From positions 1,302,001 through 1,366,000 of the forward strand of contig NZ_CP117768.1 in assembly GCF_028623165.1 (NCBI RefSeq): 64,000 nt of DNA, written 5' to 3'. The translations under genes and the position numbers were made by a program. Positions 53,617-62,093 of this stretch are shown here, piece by piece. The notes under the pieces were generated by a model. That model did not search any database, was not told where the DNA came from, and saw only the letters and a list, made by a program, of their open reading frames with translations. This DNA comes from Nostoc sp. UHCC 0926. GTDB lineage: Bacteria > Cyanobacteriota > Cyanobacteriia > Cyanobacteriales > Nostocaceae. Each line of letters begins with the position of its first letter. Positions within the stretch are counted from its first letter, which is position 1.

Positions 53617-53692
53617 AATTGGTATGCAGAAAAAATTTCTTGCACATGCGCTAGAGTTTTTGAGATAATCACCTACAAAACTAGAAATTCAG

Positions 53693-53782
53693 GTGCAAAT
53701 CAATCGACTGACTCAACAAATTCAGTTCATCATCGAGATTGATCGACTGAAACAGGTGATCCGGCAAACTCTACTCACTTGA
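53693..53782 (+). pseudogene. HD-domain hydrolase N-terminal fragment
   Basis: The frame from GTG 53693 reads VQINRLTQQIQFIIEIDRLK and QVIRQTLLT, then TGA at 53780-53782. The pattern QIxFIxEIDxLKxVxRQTxL is the start of HD-domain (YfbR/HDDC2-like) nucleotide hydrolases, which normally continue to the metal-binding His-Asp residues. Here the frame stops after 29 residues and nothing homologous follows. It lies 50 bp beyond the small-RNA array. Confidence 0.65.
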
Positions 53783-53940
53783 GAATTTTAGTTGGTCTAA
53801 TTTGGATTTTTTCAGCGTTTTGCTTTTTACTATTGACTCGCATACGATTGCTGTTTATTTGTTTGGCTGTTCTGCCTGACTGGTTGGCTAGGATTGCTAT
53901 ATCCTTTGTGGCTAATCCAGGGTTTATCCCATCAAATGAT

Positions 53941-54681
53941 CTAAGAACCAGCCTCCAAAATCGGTTTCGCCAAAATTGCTTCCCACTCAGATGACGAGAG
54001 GGGTTTCACCTCTATCTGCATATCAAAACAATTACTAGCTGCGGCAACTAAAGCTGCAATAATTTTTTCCACACTCAGACTTTGAGGCAGTTGTATAGTC
54101 GTAAAAGATTCTGTACCAAATACTTGAGCAAACAGTTCAGCATCCGGTTGCAAACGGATAGAACCATGTTGCAAAATTACCCCACCACGTCGCAGTTGAG
54201 CGCTACCAATAAGTTTGGCACCATCTGGCAAAACTAAATCTGCACTGGTAGCGGTGCTAAAACAGTTAGGGTTGTGGATGTAACCTCGCCCAGCCGTACC
54301 GTAATCTAATTCTACGCCGAGCGATCGCCAACCTTGAATCAAAAACTCACAAATTTTTTCGTACACCTGGAGGCGACTACCCGTCAGTCCAGATGTGACT
54401 ACAGCGTAAGTTAAATCACCTTGGTGTAGCACTGCCCGTCCACCGCTAGGACGCCGCACTAAATCCAGTTTTTGCCCTTGCCAAGTTAAATGTTGCCAAT
54501 ATTCAGGATATTGGCGTTGATGATAGCCGAGAGAAATGGCAGGTGGCGACCAGGTATAAAAGCGCAGAGTTGGCGGATGCTTTCCAGACTGGTGCTGTTC
54601 TAGTAACCAGCGGTCAATTGCCATTTGCACATTGCCACCCGCCTCTAGCAAAGGAATTAGTCGCCACACTTTAGAATTCAA
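53941..54681 (-). CDS. Lipoate-protein ligase A/octanoyltransferase family protein
   Basis: A 246-residue biotin/lipoate protein ligase-fold protein. Supporting parts are VQMAIDRWLLEQHQSGKHPP, TLRFYTWSPPAISLGYHQRQ, LVRRPSGGRAVLHQGDLTYA (the RRxSGGRAVxH motif) and KLIGSAQLRRGGVILQHGSI. These bind lipoyl- or octanoyl-adenylate, and the conserved Lys in AKLIGSAQ is present. It may transfer octanoate or lipoate to lipoyl domains of dehydrogenases. Cytosolic. Convergent with the small-RNA array side. Confidence 0.87.
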   Translation of the reverse strand: MNSKVWRLIPLLEAGGNVQMAIDRWLLEQHQSGKHPPTLRFYTWSPPAISLGYHQRQYPEYWQHLTWQGQKLDLVRRPSGGRAVLHQGDLTYAVVTSGLTGSRLQVYEKICEFLIQGWRSLGVELDYGTAGRGYIHNPNCFSTATSADLVLPDGAKLIGSAQLRRGGVILQHGSIRLQPDAELFAQVFGTESFTTIQLPQSLSVEKIIAALVAAASNCFDMQIEVKPLSSSEWEAILAKPILEAGS

Positions 54682-54761
54682 GAGTTAGGAGTTAGGAGTT
54701 TTGAATGAAAAAGTTTATATAACTCACCACTCATAACTCATAACTGAAGCGAAGCGATTAG

Positions 54762-55241
54762 TCAAGTCGCACCAAATTCTGATTGTAAAGCTTCATCGTT
54801 ATTATCAGCGATGGTTGCCACAATGGTAATCAGCCGAGACACTTCACCAGGAGACAACTCTGCTAAGGTGCGTGTTGATATTACAACCACTCGGTTTTCA
54901 ATAATACCAAAACGCGCTTCAAAAGTACTAGAGCAGTTTAACTCCAAAAGATACCGCATCAACTTAGGTTCATCTTTAGCAGGTAAATTTAGCACCGCAG
55001 ACCAAACCGTTATGGTGTCTTCATCGCTTGTGCCGTTGAGTTGGACAAATACTTGCACACTTCCATACTTAAACTTCCAGAGATAACCACCCTCTGGAGT
55101 ATGGCTAACCATCGCACTGTCATCTTGTTCCAAAGAGTCGATGACATTTTCAATTACCTCCACATGGTTAATGCTTGTCGTCTCAGCGATTAGCTCATTA
55201 ATGGATTCGTTACTAGTTAGGGTTTCTTGATGGCTTGTCAT
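54762..55241 (-). CDS. YbjN domain protein
   Basis: A 159-residue protein starting MTSHQETLTSNESINELIAE. The YbjN domain spans the C-terminal two thirds: GGYLWKFKYGSVQVFVQLNG, AVLNLPAKDEPKLMRYLLEL and RFGIIENRVVVISTRTLAEL. YbjN resembles type III secretion chaperones in fold and is tied to stress responses; its client here is unknown. The start at ATG 55239-55241 is preferred over one 14 codons upstream, which has no family character. It is followed on the same strand by the lipoate ligase-like gene. Confidence 0.82.
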   Translation of the reverse strand: MTSHQETLTSNESINELIAETTSINHVEVIENVIDSLEQDDSAMVSHTPEGGYLWKFKYGSVQVFVQLNGTSDEDTITVWSAVLNLPAKDEPKLMRYLLELNCSSTFEARFGIIENRVVVISTRTLAELSPGEVSRLITIVATIADNNDEALQSEFGAT

Positions 55242-55369
55242 ACAGATTTTTTTCTCAACATACTCGCTGTTTGATCTACACATACTTTATAACTTGTGGA
55301 CGCAGTTAGTTTGAGCTTCCTTTTGCGGCTACTTTCCAAATGCCCAAAGTGTGGGGCTGCATAAGGAAG

Positions 55370-55460
55370 GGACTTCCAATTAAAAAATACCCCAATGGTA
55401 GGGGCACAGCAATGCTGTGCCCGTAGGGCGTGGTCTATTTACCTGAAAATAGCTGTATAT
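55370..55460. repeat. Dispersed palindromic repeat, uninterrupted variant
   Basis: From GGGACTTCCAATTAAAAAAT through a GGGGCACAGCAATGCTGTGC palindrome to CGTGGTCTATTTACCTGAAA and ATAGCTG. It shows the intact arrangement for the palindromes that are split near 26717 and 61004 and the tail that follows the IS at 41584. Confidence 0.82.
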
Positions 55461-55565
55461 TTCTAGGTATGATTGCGAAATACTGTAAATTTGGTTTGTA
55501 GATTTATTTATTCTGGCAATAAGATTTAGTGATGAGAGCAAAATGGATATTAGCTTGCAGGTGGG

Positions 55566-56360
55566 ATGAGTAAGGGCAGAATGAAATTAGTTACCTGTGT
55601 TGGTTGTTTATCATTGGCGATATATGCATCGGCATTATATGTTAGCGCTCGTGGTAGATGTGCGATCGCTAGTTGCAAACTGCCTTTCTCACAGACTGTA
55701 AGCTGGGGACTAACCCAACCGCAAACATCAACAGAAAAGTTACGCTTACTCGCTCAAGCTATTACTGTAAAAGTGATATCAAAAGAATTCTTGGGTTCTG
55801 GGATTCTTTTGCGAAAACAAGACTCAATCTATACAGTTTTAACTAATGCTCATGTACTCAGAGCAGATGATGCTCCCTATCGGATTCAAACCCCTGATGG
55901 TCAGATATATGCAGCCAGTTTGCCTAGAAATACAAAATTTGGCAAGAATGATTTGGCAATATTACAGTTTCACAGCTCCAACAAAATTTACCCAGTAGCA
56001 TCTATCGCTTCTAAACTAATGGTAGGCGATGAAGTTTTTGCTAGTGGTTTTTATTCACAAAATGACGAAGAAAAACACCAGTTTTCCTTCACTAATGGTA
56101 AAGTTTCACTGTTACTACCCAAAGCTTTAGAGGGTGGCTATCAAATTGGTTATAGCAATGATATCCAAAAGGGGATGAGTGGTGGCCCATTGCTAAATTG
56201 TCAGGGTGAGGTAGTGGGTGTAAATGGAATGCAAGCAAATCCTTTGTGGGATGCTCCCTCTATCTTTGTGGATGGTTCCGAGGCAGATAAGGGGTTACAT
56301 GAGCAAATTAATCGCCTTAGTTGGGCTGTACCAATAGATAAATTAATCAATTTGAAATGA
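55566..56360 (+). CDS. Secreted trypsin-like serine protease
   Basis: A 264-residue protein with an N-terminal hydrophobic segment (LVTCVGCLSLAIYASALYVS). The chymotrypsin-fold triad is complete: His in VLTNAHVL, Asp in KNDLAILQF and Ser in KGMSGGPLL. No PDZ domain follows, unlike HtrA/Deg proteins, so it is a single-domain peptidase. Its last 18 nt overlap the 3' end of the convergent kinase gene. Together with the kinase, COP23 and protease-TPR genes it forms a local cluster of envelope-type proteins. Confidence 0.87.
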   Translation: MSKGRMKLVTCVGCLSLAIYASALYVSARGRCAIASCKLPFSQTVSWGLTQPQTSTEKLRLLAQAITVKVISKEFLGSGILLRKQDSIYTVLTNAHVLRADDAPYRIQTPDGQIYAASLPRNTKFGKNDLAILQFHSSNKIYPVASIASKLMVGDEVFASGFYSQNDEEKHQFSFTNGKVSLLLPKALEGGYQIGYSNDIQKGMSGGPLLNCQGEVVGVNGMQANPLWDAPSIFVDGSEADKGLHEQINRLSWAVPIDKLINLK

Positions 56361-57770
56361 TTGAATCATTTTTTCTGTGGTTTGGACAAATTTATCATAA
56401 TCATCTATGGCAGCAGTGTAGACAATTATGTAGGTTTTATCCCCCTTTAAAGTCCAAATTCGCCAATTTTTTAAATTATTGTCTCCATCTTTGACATTAT
56501 AAATCACTTGATACGCTTGTCCATATGCCAAAGTGGTTGGATTGCTACTAATAATTTGCCCATTTTGGGAATTTTTAATGTCTTCAATAAATTTATTTTT
56601 AGAATCTTCTAACGTCGTTCCAGAAACATCTTGAATTGTGATTGTTACTTGCTCTTGAGATGTCTTTGTTGTACTTTGTTTAGGTGAAAATTTTACCAAT
56701 TCCCCAGTAAAAATATTGTTCAAATCTTGTCTATTCCAGGTTTCGGGATATTTTATCTTGATTTTACTTGTGGGATCTTCATAAGATGATAATTCTACAG
56801 GTGGAATCGGGGGTGGCACAGGTCTAAAGATACTAAAAACTGTAATGGTTGCTGTTACTGCAAACAGAGAAATTATCCATTTCCACGGTAGTGGACGACG
56901 AATAGGTTGGGGTAGAATTGTTGGCGGGAATGTTGAGTTTGGCGATATTTGTTGTGTTGATAGCGATACTTGTTGTAGAGCTTGTAATACTTGCTCTGCT
57001 GATTCATAACGCTGGCGAAAGTCATAACGCACCATTCTATCTAAAATATATGTTAACTCTTGGCTAATTTCTGCTTGATTGTGCCAAACAATTTCATTAT
57101 TGACATCTTTTGGTAATTGTTCTGGCGATATTCCTGTAAGAGCTTGAATAGCAACAATTCCGACTGCGTAAATATCACTGCGAAAATCAGGATTACCAGA
57201 TGTTTGTTCACTCGGCATATAGCCTGGAGTCCCAACAGCAAAAGTTATATTATTTTGTCCTTGAGGTTGAATTATTTGGGTACTAATTTGTTTGACTGCA
57301 CCAAAGTCAATCAAGACAATTTTACCATCTAGGCGTCGGATGATATTTGAGGGTTTGATATCTCGGTGAATTACTCTTTGGTGATGGATAAAAGTTAAGA
57401 CTTGTAAAATATCTTGTAAAAGTTTAATTACATAAGCTTCATTCAACTTTTTACCTGGAAGTAATTCTTTACTCAAATCGTGACCTTCAATATATTCTTG
57501 GACTAAATAAAATTCCTGATCTTCTTCAAAATGAGCCAAAAGTCGCGGGATTTGATCGTGATTTCCCAACTTTTCTAGAATCACTGCTTCACTGTTAAAG
57601 AAACGTTTTGCTGACTGTAAAGTGTCTGGATTTGTGAAAATTGGTTGAAACTGCTTAACAACGCACTTGGGATTTCCTGGCCGTTGGGTATCTTCGGCTA
57701 AGAAAGTCACTCCAAACCCCCCTTGTCCGATTTGTTCGAGAATTTGGTAACGTCCGCCAAGCTTACTCAT
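56343..57770 (-). CDS. Ser/Thr protein kinase with PsbP-like C-terminal domain
   Basis: A 475-residue membrane kinase. Intact catalytic motifs: IGQGGFG at 14-20, Lys39 in VVKQ, HRDIKPSN at 135-142 and DFG at 155-157. A single TM helix lies at about 297-315. The exported C-terminal domain (YEDPTSKIKIKYPETWNRQD, then GDKTYIIVYTAAIDDYDKFV) resembles PsbP/DUF1795-type folds and could sense periplasmic ligands. All kinase residues are canonical, unlike the other two kinases in the window. The gene is convergent with the protease gene, with an 18-nt overlap. Confidence 0.88.
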   Translation of the reverse strand: MSKLGGRYQILEQIGQGGFGVTFLAEDTQRPGNPKCVVKQFQPIFTNPDTLQSAKRFFNSEAVILEKLGNHDQIPRLLAHFEEDQEFYLVQEYIEGHDLSKELLPGKKLNEAYVIKLLQDILQVLTFIHHQRVIHRDIKPSNIIRRLDGKIVLIDFGAVKQISTQIIQPQGQNNITFAVGTPGYMPSEQTSGNPDFRSDIYAVGIVAIQALTGISPEQLPKDVNNEIVWHNQAEISQELTYILDRMVRYDFRQRYESAEQVLQALQQVSLSTQQISPNSTFPPTILPQPIRRPLPWKWIISLFAVTATITVFSIFRPVPPPIPPVELSSYEDPTSKIKIKYPETWNRQDLNNIFTGELVKFSPKQSTTKTSQEQVTITIQDVSGTTLEDSKNKFIEDIKNSQNGQIISSNPTTLAYGQAYQVIYNVKDGDNNLKNWRIWTLKGDKTYIIVYTAAIDDYDKFVQTTEKMIQSFQID

Positions 57771-57981
57771 TGATATTCACCTTAGATGTTAAAACTTATT
57801 ACTCGCTGTCTGATATACAGCAATTAACAGTCATTGTTATATTATCTTCATAAATGAACATGATATTTACTGGTATTTTTAAGTATTATGCAGAATTTCT
57901 GCAAATTTAGGTTGTACATATCGGTATTATTCCGATAATTTAAGTTATACCCTTTTCTAGTACTCAAACACTCATAAATTT

Positions 57982-58530
57982 ATGGTTAGCAGGTTAGAGT
58001 ATTCTACGTTGACCAAAGTTGCTAGAGTTTCTGGCATAGCTTTGCTCATGGCATCTACAACAACTGCAATTATTCATCAGCCTAGTTATGCTAGCAGCCC
58101 TACCTTCCAATGTGCTAAGAGCCAAGGTAAGCCTGTAACATTTGTGCGTATAGGAGATGGCACAAAAAGACCAATAATTCGTTGGGGCGAAGAAAAATTT
58201 TTCTCTTCTAAGTTGACGGCTTTAGAACGCTGTAAGCAAGTGTCGTACAGATTTCAACAAAACTATGACAGTAATAATCTCAAAACTATTATCTCTGGGA
58301 AGATCAATGGTTATCCGGTAGTCTGCGCTGCTGTTAGTACAAACGATGTTTGCACAAGCAAAACTGTATTATTTACTCTCAAGCGGGGTTCTAATGCAAA
58401 ACTGGCTGCGGAAAGGCTGTTAGATCAACGTGGTTTAGCATCTGGAAAAATCCCGAATCAAACTAGTGATGATACGCAAATTTATGTTGATTTTGATACT
58501 TTTTTGAATAATATCCAACCTGAGCCTTAA
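57982..58530 (+). CDS. COP23 domain protein
   Basis: A 182-residue exported protein. It has a signal peptide (VARVSGIALLMASTTTAIIH, then cleavage near YAS), and the COP23 domain with PTFQCAKSQGKPVTFVRIGD, ALERCKQVSYRFQQNYDSNN and INGYPVVCAAVSTNDVCTSK. Four Cys probably form two disulfides. COP23 was named for a circadian oscillating membrane protein of a cyanobacterium. Its function is unknown. It lies between the kinase and the protease-TPR gene. Confidence 0.85.
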   Translation: MVSRLEYSTLTKVARVSGIALLMASTTTAIIHQPSYASSPTFQCAKSQGKPVTFVRIGDGTKRPIIRWGEEKFFSSKLTALERCKQVSYRFQQNYDSNNLKTIISGKINGYPVVCAAVSTNDVCTSKTVLFTLKRGSNAKLAAERLLDQRGLASGKIPNQTSDDTQIYVDFDTFLNNIQPEP

Positions 58531-58591
58531 AAATCGCTGGGTGGGTTAACGCAGTCAACAGATTTTGGATTATCGAATAGCTCAAGAAAAC

Positions 58592-58650
58592 CTCACCCTG
58601 GTTATGCTACGCAAAACCTGTCCCTCTCCTTGGTAAGGAGAGGGATGTGG
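58592..58650. repeat. C-rich/G-rich dispersed repeat
   Basis: CTCACCCTGGTTATGCTACG through CCTCTCCTTGGTAAGGAGAG to GGATGTGGGTTAGGAG forms an imperfect hairpin. It is the same family as 30465-30545. Confidence 0.55.
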
Positions 58651-58664
58651 GTTAGGAGAGCGTG

Positions 58665-58804
58665 CAATATTGCGTAGGTTTTGAATATTCGTAGGTTGGG
58701 TTCAGGAAGGAAACCCAACCTAAGAGCGGGGTTTGTTGGGTAACGCATTGCCTCAGCCCAACCTAAAGATTTATTATTTTTTAGGCAAAACCTACGCAGT
58801 ATTG
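58665..58804. mobile_element. MITE-like element of 140 bp
   Basis: Ends CAATATTGCGTAGGTTTTG and CAAAACCTACGCAGTATTG are inverted repeats of 19 bp with one mismatch. The interior includes the TAGGTTGGGTT/AACCCAACCTA palindrome and no gene. No clear target duplication was found. Confidence 0.7.
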
Positions 58805-58862
58805 GGACAAGGGGAGGTTTTTGTTTTGTTTTGGGTAAAAATCAAAAAAATCGGGTAAAAAT

Positions 58863-60779
58863 ATGAAATATTATTATGGGCTTTCATCTGCGCTGATTGG
58901 TGTATCAATGGTATTGGTGCAGTCGCAGATAGCATTAGGATTATCTGCATCAGCAATAGAAAAAATAGCTGAAGATATTACAGTAAGAATTGTCAACACT
59001 CAAAACTCCACCGATTCAGGTTCGGGAATTATTATCAAACGCTCTGAGAATACTTACACTGTCCTCACTGCCTATCATGTGGTGAAGAGTGGTCAAAAAT
59101 ATAAAATATTAACACCAGATGGGCAAAGTAATTCAATTAAATCGATGCAGCCCTTACCACAGACAGATTTAGCAGTTTTGGAGTTTAGCAGTAGCAAAAC
59201 TTACAACATTGCCAAGATTGGTAATTCCGATGAAGCTACACGCACGACTACTGTTTATGTCGCTGGGTTTCCCGCTAAGACAGCAGCTATTTCTAACCCC
59301 GGTTTCTTTTTTAACAAAGGACAAGTAAACGCCAACGGGACGGCACAGCGTGATGGTTATAACATCATTTACGATAATGATACTTTAAAAGGTATGAGTG
59401 GGGGTGCGGTGCTAAATGAACAAGGGGAAGTAGTAGCAATTCACGGCAGGTCTGATGAGCAAGCAATAAGTGAAAAAAGCCAGAATAAAATTACTACCGG
59501 GATTGGAACTACTATATATTCGGCTGCACAGCAGATGTTAGCTGTGGGGGTAGATTTGGGAGTGAATCTACCAAGTATTAATGTTGCTGCTGCATCCAAA
59601 GCAGATGACTTTTATATTAAAGCGAAGCAGAAGTATGGGCAGAAAGATTATAGAGGAGCGATCGCTGATTATAGCGAAGCCATTCGCCTCAATCCTAATT
59701 ATGCTGAAGCTTATCTCAATCGGGGTTATCCCCGCTTCTATTTAGGAGACAAGCAAGGAGCGATCGCTGATATCAACGCTGCTCTCAAGATTAATCCCAA
59801 CTTTGCCTTAGCCTACAAGGACCGAGGATTAGTCCACTACGAATTAGGAGACAAGCAAGGAGCGATCGCTGATTACAATGCTGCTATCAAGATTAATCCT
59901 AATTTAGCCTTAGCCTACATCAACCGAGGTAGGGCCCGCTACGAATTGGGAGACAGGCAAGGAGGGATCGCTGATTTCAACGCTGCTATCAAGATTGATC
60001 CCAACTTAGCCTTAGCCTACATAGGCCGAGGAATAGCCCGCTCCGAATTAGGAGACAAGCAAGAAGCGATCGCTGATTTCAACGCTGCTCTCAAGATTAA
60101 TCCTAACTTAGCCTTAGCCTACATAGGCCGAGGTAAGGCCCGCTACGAATTGGGAGACAAGGAAGGAGGGAGCGCTGATTTCAATGCTGCTATCAAGATT
60201 AATCCTAACGATGTCGAAGCCTACATAGCCCGAGGAGCAGCCCGCTACCAATTAGGAGACAAGCAAGAAGCGATCGCTGATTTCAACGCTGCTCTCAAGA
60301 TTAATCCTAACTTAGCCTTAGCCTACGGAAACCGAGGAATAGCCCGCTACGAATTGGGAGACAAGCAAGGAGCGATCGCTGATTACAACGCTGCTCTCAA
60401 GATTAATCCTAACTTAGTCGAAGCCTACATAGGCCGAGGAATAGCCCGCTACCAATTAGGAGACAAGCAAGAAGCGATCGCTGATTTTAACGCTGCTATC
60501 AAGATTAATCCTAACTTAGCCGAAGCCTACATAGGCCGAGGTAGAGCCCGCTACGAATTGGGAGACAAGGAAGGAGGGAGCGCTGATTTCAACGTTGCTC
60601 TCAAGATTAATCCTAACTTAGCCTTAGCCTATATAGCCCGAGGAATAGCCCGCTACGATTTAGGAGACAACCAAGGAGGGATTGTAGACTTGCAAAAAGC
60701 AGCTGAACTATTTCGGCAACAAGGAAATACAGAGTGGTATCAAAAAGCTTTGGAGTTGATTAGAAAATATCAGCAGTAG
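58863..60779 (+). CDS. Trypsin-like protease fused to eleven TPRs
   Basis: A 638-residue secreted protein. After a signal segment (ALIGVSMVLVQSQIALGLSA) comes a serine protease domain with His in VLTAYHVV, Asp in QTDLAVLEF and Ser in KGMSGGAVL. From about 248 on, eleven 34-residue TPRs follow, seven or more nearly identical (YELGDKQGAIADYNAALKIN). At DNA level these are 102-bp repeats, so the array can be expected to vary in length. The protease may act on clients captured by the TPRs. It follows COP23 on the same strand with a repeat-filled gap. Confidence 0.88.
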   Translation: MKYYYGLSSALIGVSMVLVQSQIALGLSASAIEKIAEDITVRIVNTQNSTDSGSGIIIKRSENTYTVLTAYHVVKSGQKYKILTPDGQSNSIKSMQPLPQTDLAVLEFSSSKTYNIAKIGNSDEATRTTTVYVAGFPAKTAAISNPGFFFNKGQVNANGTAQRDGYNIIYDNDTLKGMSGGAVLNEQGEVVAIHGRSDEQAISEKSQNKITTGIGTTIYSAAQQMLAVGVDLGVNLPSINVAAASKADDFYIKAKQKYGQKDYRGAIADYSEAIRLNPNYAEAYLNRGYPRFYLGDKQGAIADINAALKINPNFALAYKDRGLVHYELGDKQGAIADYNAAIKINPNLALAYINRGRARYELGDRQGGIADFNAAIKIDPNLALAYIGRGIARSELGDKQEAIADFNAALKINPNLALAYIGRGKARYELGDKEGGSADFNAAIKINPNDVEAYIARGAARYQLGDKQEAIADFNAALKINPNLALAYGNRGIARYELGDKQGAIADYNAALKINPNLVEAYIGRGIARYQLGDKQEAIADFNAAIKINPNLAEAYIGRGRARYELGDKEGGSADFNVALKINPNLALAYIARGIARYDLGDNQGGIVDLQKAAELFRQQGNTEWYQKALELIRKYQQ

Positions 60780-60790
60780 AGTGTTGGGCG

Positions 60791-60928
60791 ATGGACAGAT
60801 GGGGAGGTGGTGCGATCAGTTTTTGGTTTTTGTTGGCAATTCTTCTAGGTTTGCCCCTAAAATATAAGCCTGACAAAGAATTCGATCAAGAAAAGATTCA
60901 AGAAGCCAAAATACCGATGGCAATTTAG
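60791..60928 (+). CDS. Possible small protein of 45 residues
   Basis: The frame from ATG 60791 reads MDRWGGGAISFWFLLAILLG, LPLKYKPDKEFDQEKIQEAK and IPMAI. A single hydrophobic helix followed by a charged tail would make a small membrane protein. It lies 12 bp after the protease-TPR stop. I do not recognise it and see no strong ribosome-binding site, so it may be spurious. Confidence 0.3.
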   Translation: MDRWGGGAISFWFLLAILLGLPLKYKPDKEFDQEKIQEAKIPMAI

Positions 60929-61012
60929 AATGTCTGAGGTAAAGAACTGAGTTGATGGGTTATACCATTTCACTAAATAGCTGAGACAAAACTGTAGGGG
61001 CACAGCATTGTT

Positions 61013-61179
61013 CATCCGTGTAAACTTAGAGTTAGGGCGACTGGAAGTTGCGGCTACACAAACTCTCGTCCGCCTTCGGGGACTAACGGGAAATCAAGGT
61101 TTTGAAACTTGCATCGGCGGGTTTTATTTGTGTAGATGCGGTTTATAATCGCCCTTTTAACGTTAAGTTGACACCAATG
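61013..61179. mobile_element. MITE-like element, 167 bp, in a palindrome centre
   Basis: Ends CATCCGTGTAAACTTA and TTAAGTTGACACCAATG belong to the same family as 43910-44111. The flanks AGCATTGTT (61004-61012) and AGCATTGCT (61180-61188) look like a near-perfect target duplication. The left flank is the half palindrome GGGGCACAGC. No gene inside. Confidence 0.72.
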
Positions 61180-61245
61180 AGCATTGCTATGAGGTTACAA
61201 CATATGTAGTTCAAATAAATGAAAACTGCTGTCAAACATCAACAT

Positions 61246-61551
61246 TTATTTGCCGCCATAGAAAAAGGCAATTTCTTTCTCTTTTAGGGGTGCGAAACTA
61301 GCATCTACAAGTAATTGGTCGAGTTCTGCTTGGGGAATGTGTTTTGCACCAATTCGCACAATGCGCGATCGCATAGTATTAGATACGCCACTGCGCTGTC
61401 TATTGCCTTCTAGCGCCATGACTTTACCATAAAGTTCTAGCTTGGCAGGCGGAATCGGAGAACCATCAAAATCAATTCCCTGTGCGATCGCTTCATCAAT
61501 AGCATCAGCACCTGTGGTAGTTTTATTTCCTGGGTTTGTTTCGGTAGGCAT
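61246..61551 (-). CDS. Conserved hypothetical protein
   Basis: A 101-residue hydrophilic protein starting MPTETNPGNKTTTGADAIDE. It includes PIPPAKLELYGKVMALEGNR and SRIVRIGAKHIPQAELDQLL, and ends FFYGGK. Composition and frame look like a real gene; no TM helix or known motif is seen. Another ATG lies 17 codons upstream; the residues between look less conserved in character. I do not recognise the family. Confidence 0.6.
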   Translation of the reverse strand: MPTETNPGNKTTTGADAIDEAIAQGIDFDGSPIPPAKLELYGKVMALEGNRQRSGVSNTMRSRIVRIGAKHIPQAELDQLLVDASFAPLKEKEIAFFYGGK

Positions 61552-61838
61552 GGTGATTTGTTCTTCTTCGCTATAGGTAGATTTTACCAGCCTTGCTGAC
61601 ACCTTTTTCTGCGGAGGATTAATTGCAATTCTTTGCGCGGCAATCGAAACCCCAAGATCGGGCTGCCTTGTCTTTGCCTAAGAATTCTATCTTGATTAAG
61701 TCTAATAATCTGAATCAAAAAACCTCTATTTTACTACACAAAACCGTCCCTGTCTGACTCGCAGAGGCACAGACTTCAACTTTAGTTCAAGGCAGGCAGA
61801 GGTTCGTCGAACTCACGTTTGATTAAGTAGTCAATAGA

Positions 61839-62093
61839 CTAATCACGAGCTTGTCGCGTAACCAAACCACCAACAAACGCCCCTAAGACTGTGCCTGTCC
61901 ATAGTCCTGTTGTGCTACCTTGCCATATTGCTCCTGGTGTCATCCAAGCGTTGCACATCTCCTTGAAACCCCAAGGTTGGTTTTGGCACTTTTGGCTATG
62001 CAGCATGATGGTAATTTGCCCACTGGTGTAAGCACCAATAAAACCTGATGACAGCGCCAAAAAAGTGCAAATTAAAATTCTGTTTTTAATCAT
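61839..62093 (-). CDS. Small membrane protein with MITE-derived start region
   Basis: An 84-residue protein starting MIKNRILICTFLALSSGFIG with two hydrophobic helices (about 6-25 and 56-78), a Cys pair between them and a glycine-rich second helix. Family not recognised. The start at ATG 62091-62093 is directly adjacent to the MITE at 62094-62220; on the minus strand the MITE end supplies AAGAGG just upstream of the ATG. The frame would otherwise read 7 codons into the MITE, which is not plausible protein. Confidence 0.6.
   Translation of the reverse strand: MIKNRILICTFLALSSGFIGAYTSGQITIMLHSQKCQNQPWGFKEMCNAWMTPGAIWQGSTTGLWTGTVLGAFVGGLVTRQARD

Larger units (their letters stand above)
52992..53643 (+). 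repeat. Tandem array of four 163-bp units
   Basis: Units begin with GTGCAGTTTAGAAAGTG at 52992, 53155, 53318 and 53481, so spacing is exactly 163 bp three times. Units 2-4 are nearly identical; unit 1 is more diverged. Each unit has the same order: a conserved leader box, a TATATT/TCTAAT-type -10 box, and a hairpin followed by a run of T. The array lies on the strand of purH and encodes no protein. Confidence 0.93.

Noticed and set aside
53249..53618. Two 68-residue open frames inside the 163-bp array
   Set aside because: They are the same frame in consecutive units, cross the hairpin and T-run, and have no protein-like composition. The units are better read as RNA genes.
52992..53643. NsiR1 small-RNA array of heterocystous strains
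   Set aside because: NsiR1 is also a tandem array, but it is tied to hetF and a heterocyst-type promoter. No hetF is here, and the GGAAACA loop fits Yfr2 better. A model search should decide.
53779..53994. Small membrane protein of about 71 residues
   Set aside because: It would need a TTG start, overlaps the HD-fragment stop and the end of the lipoate ligase-like gene, and has no good ribosome-binding site.
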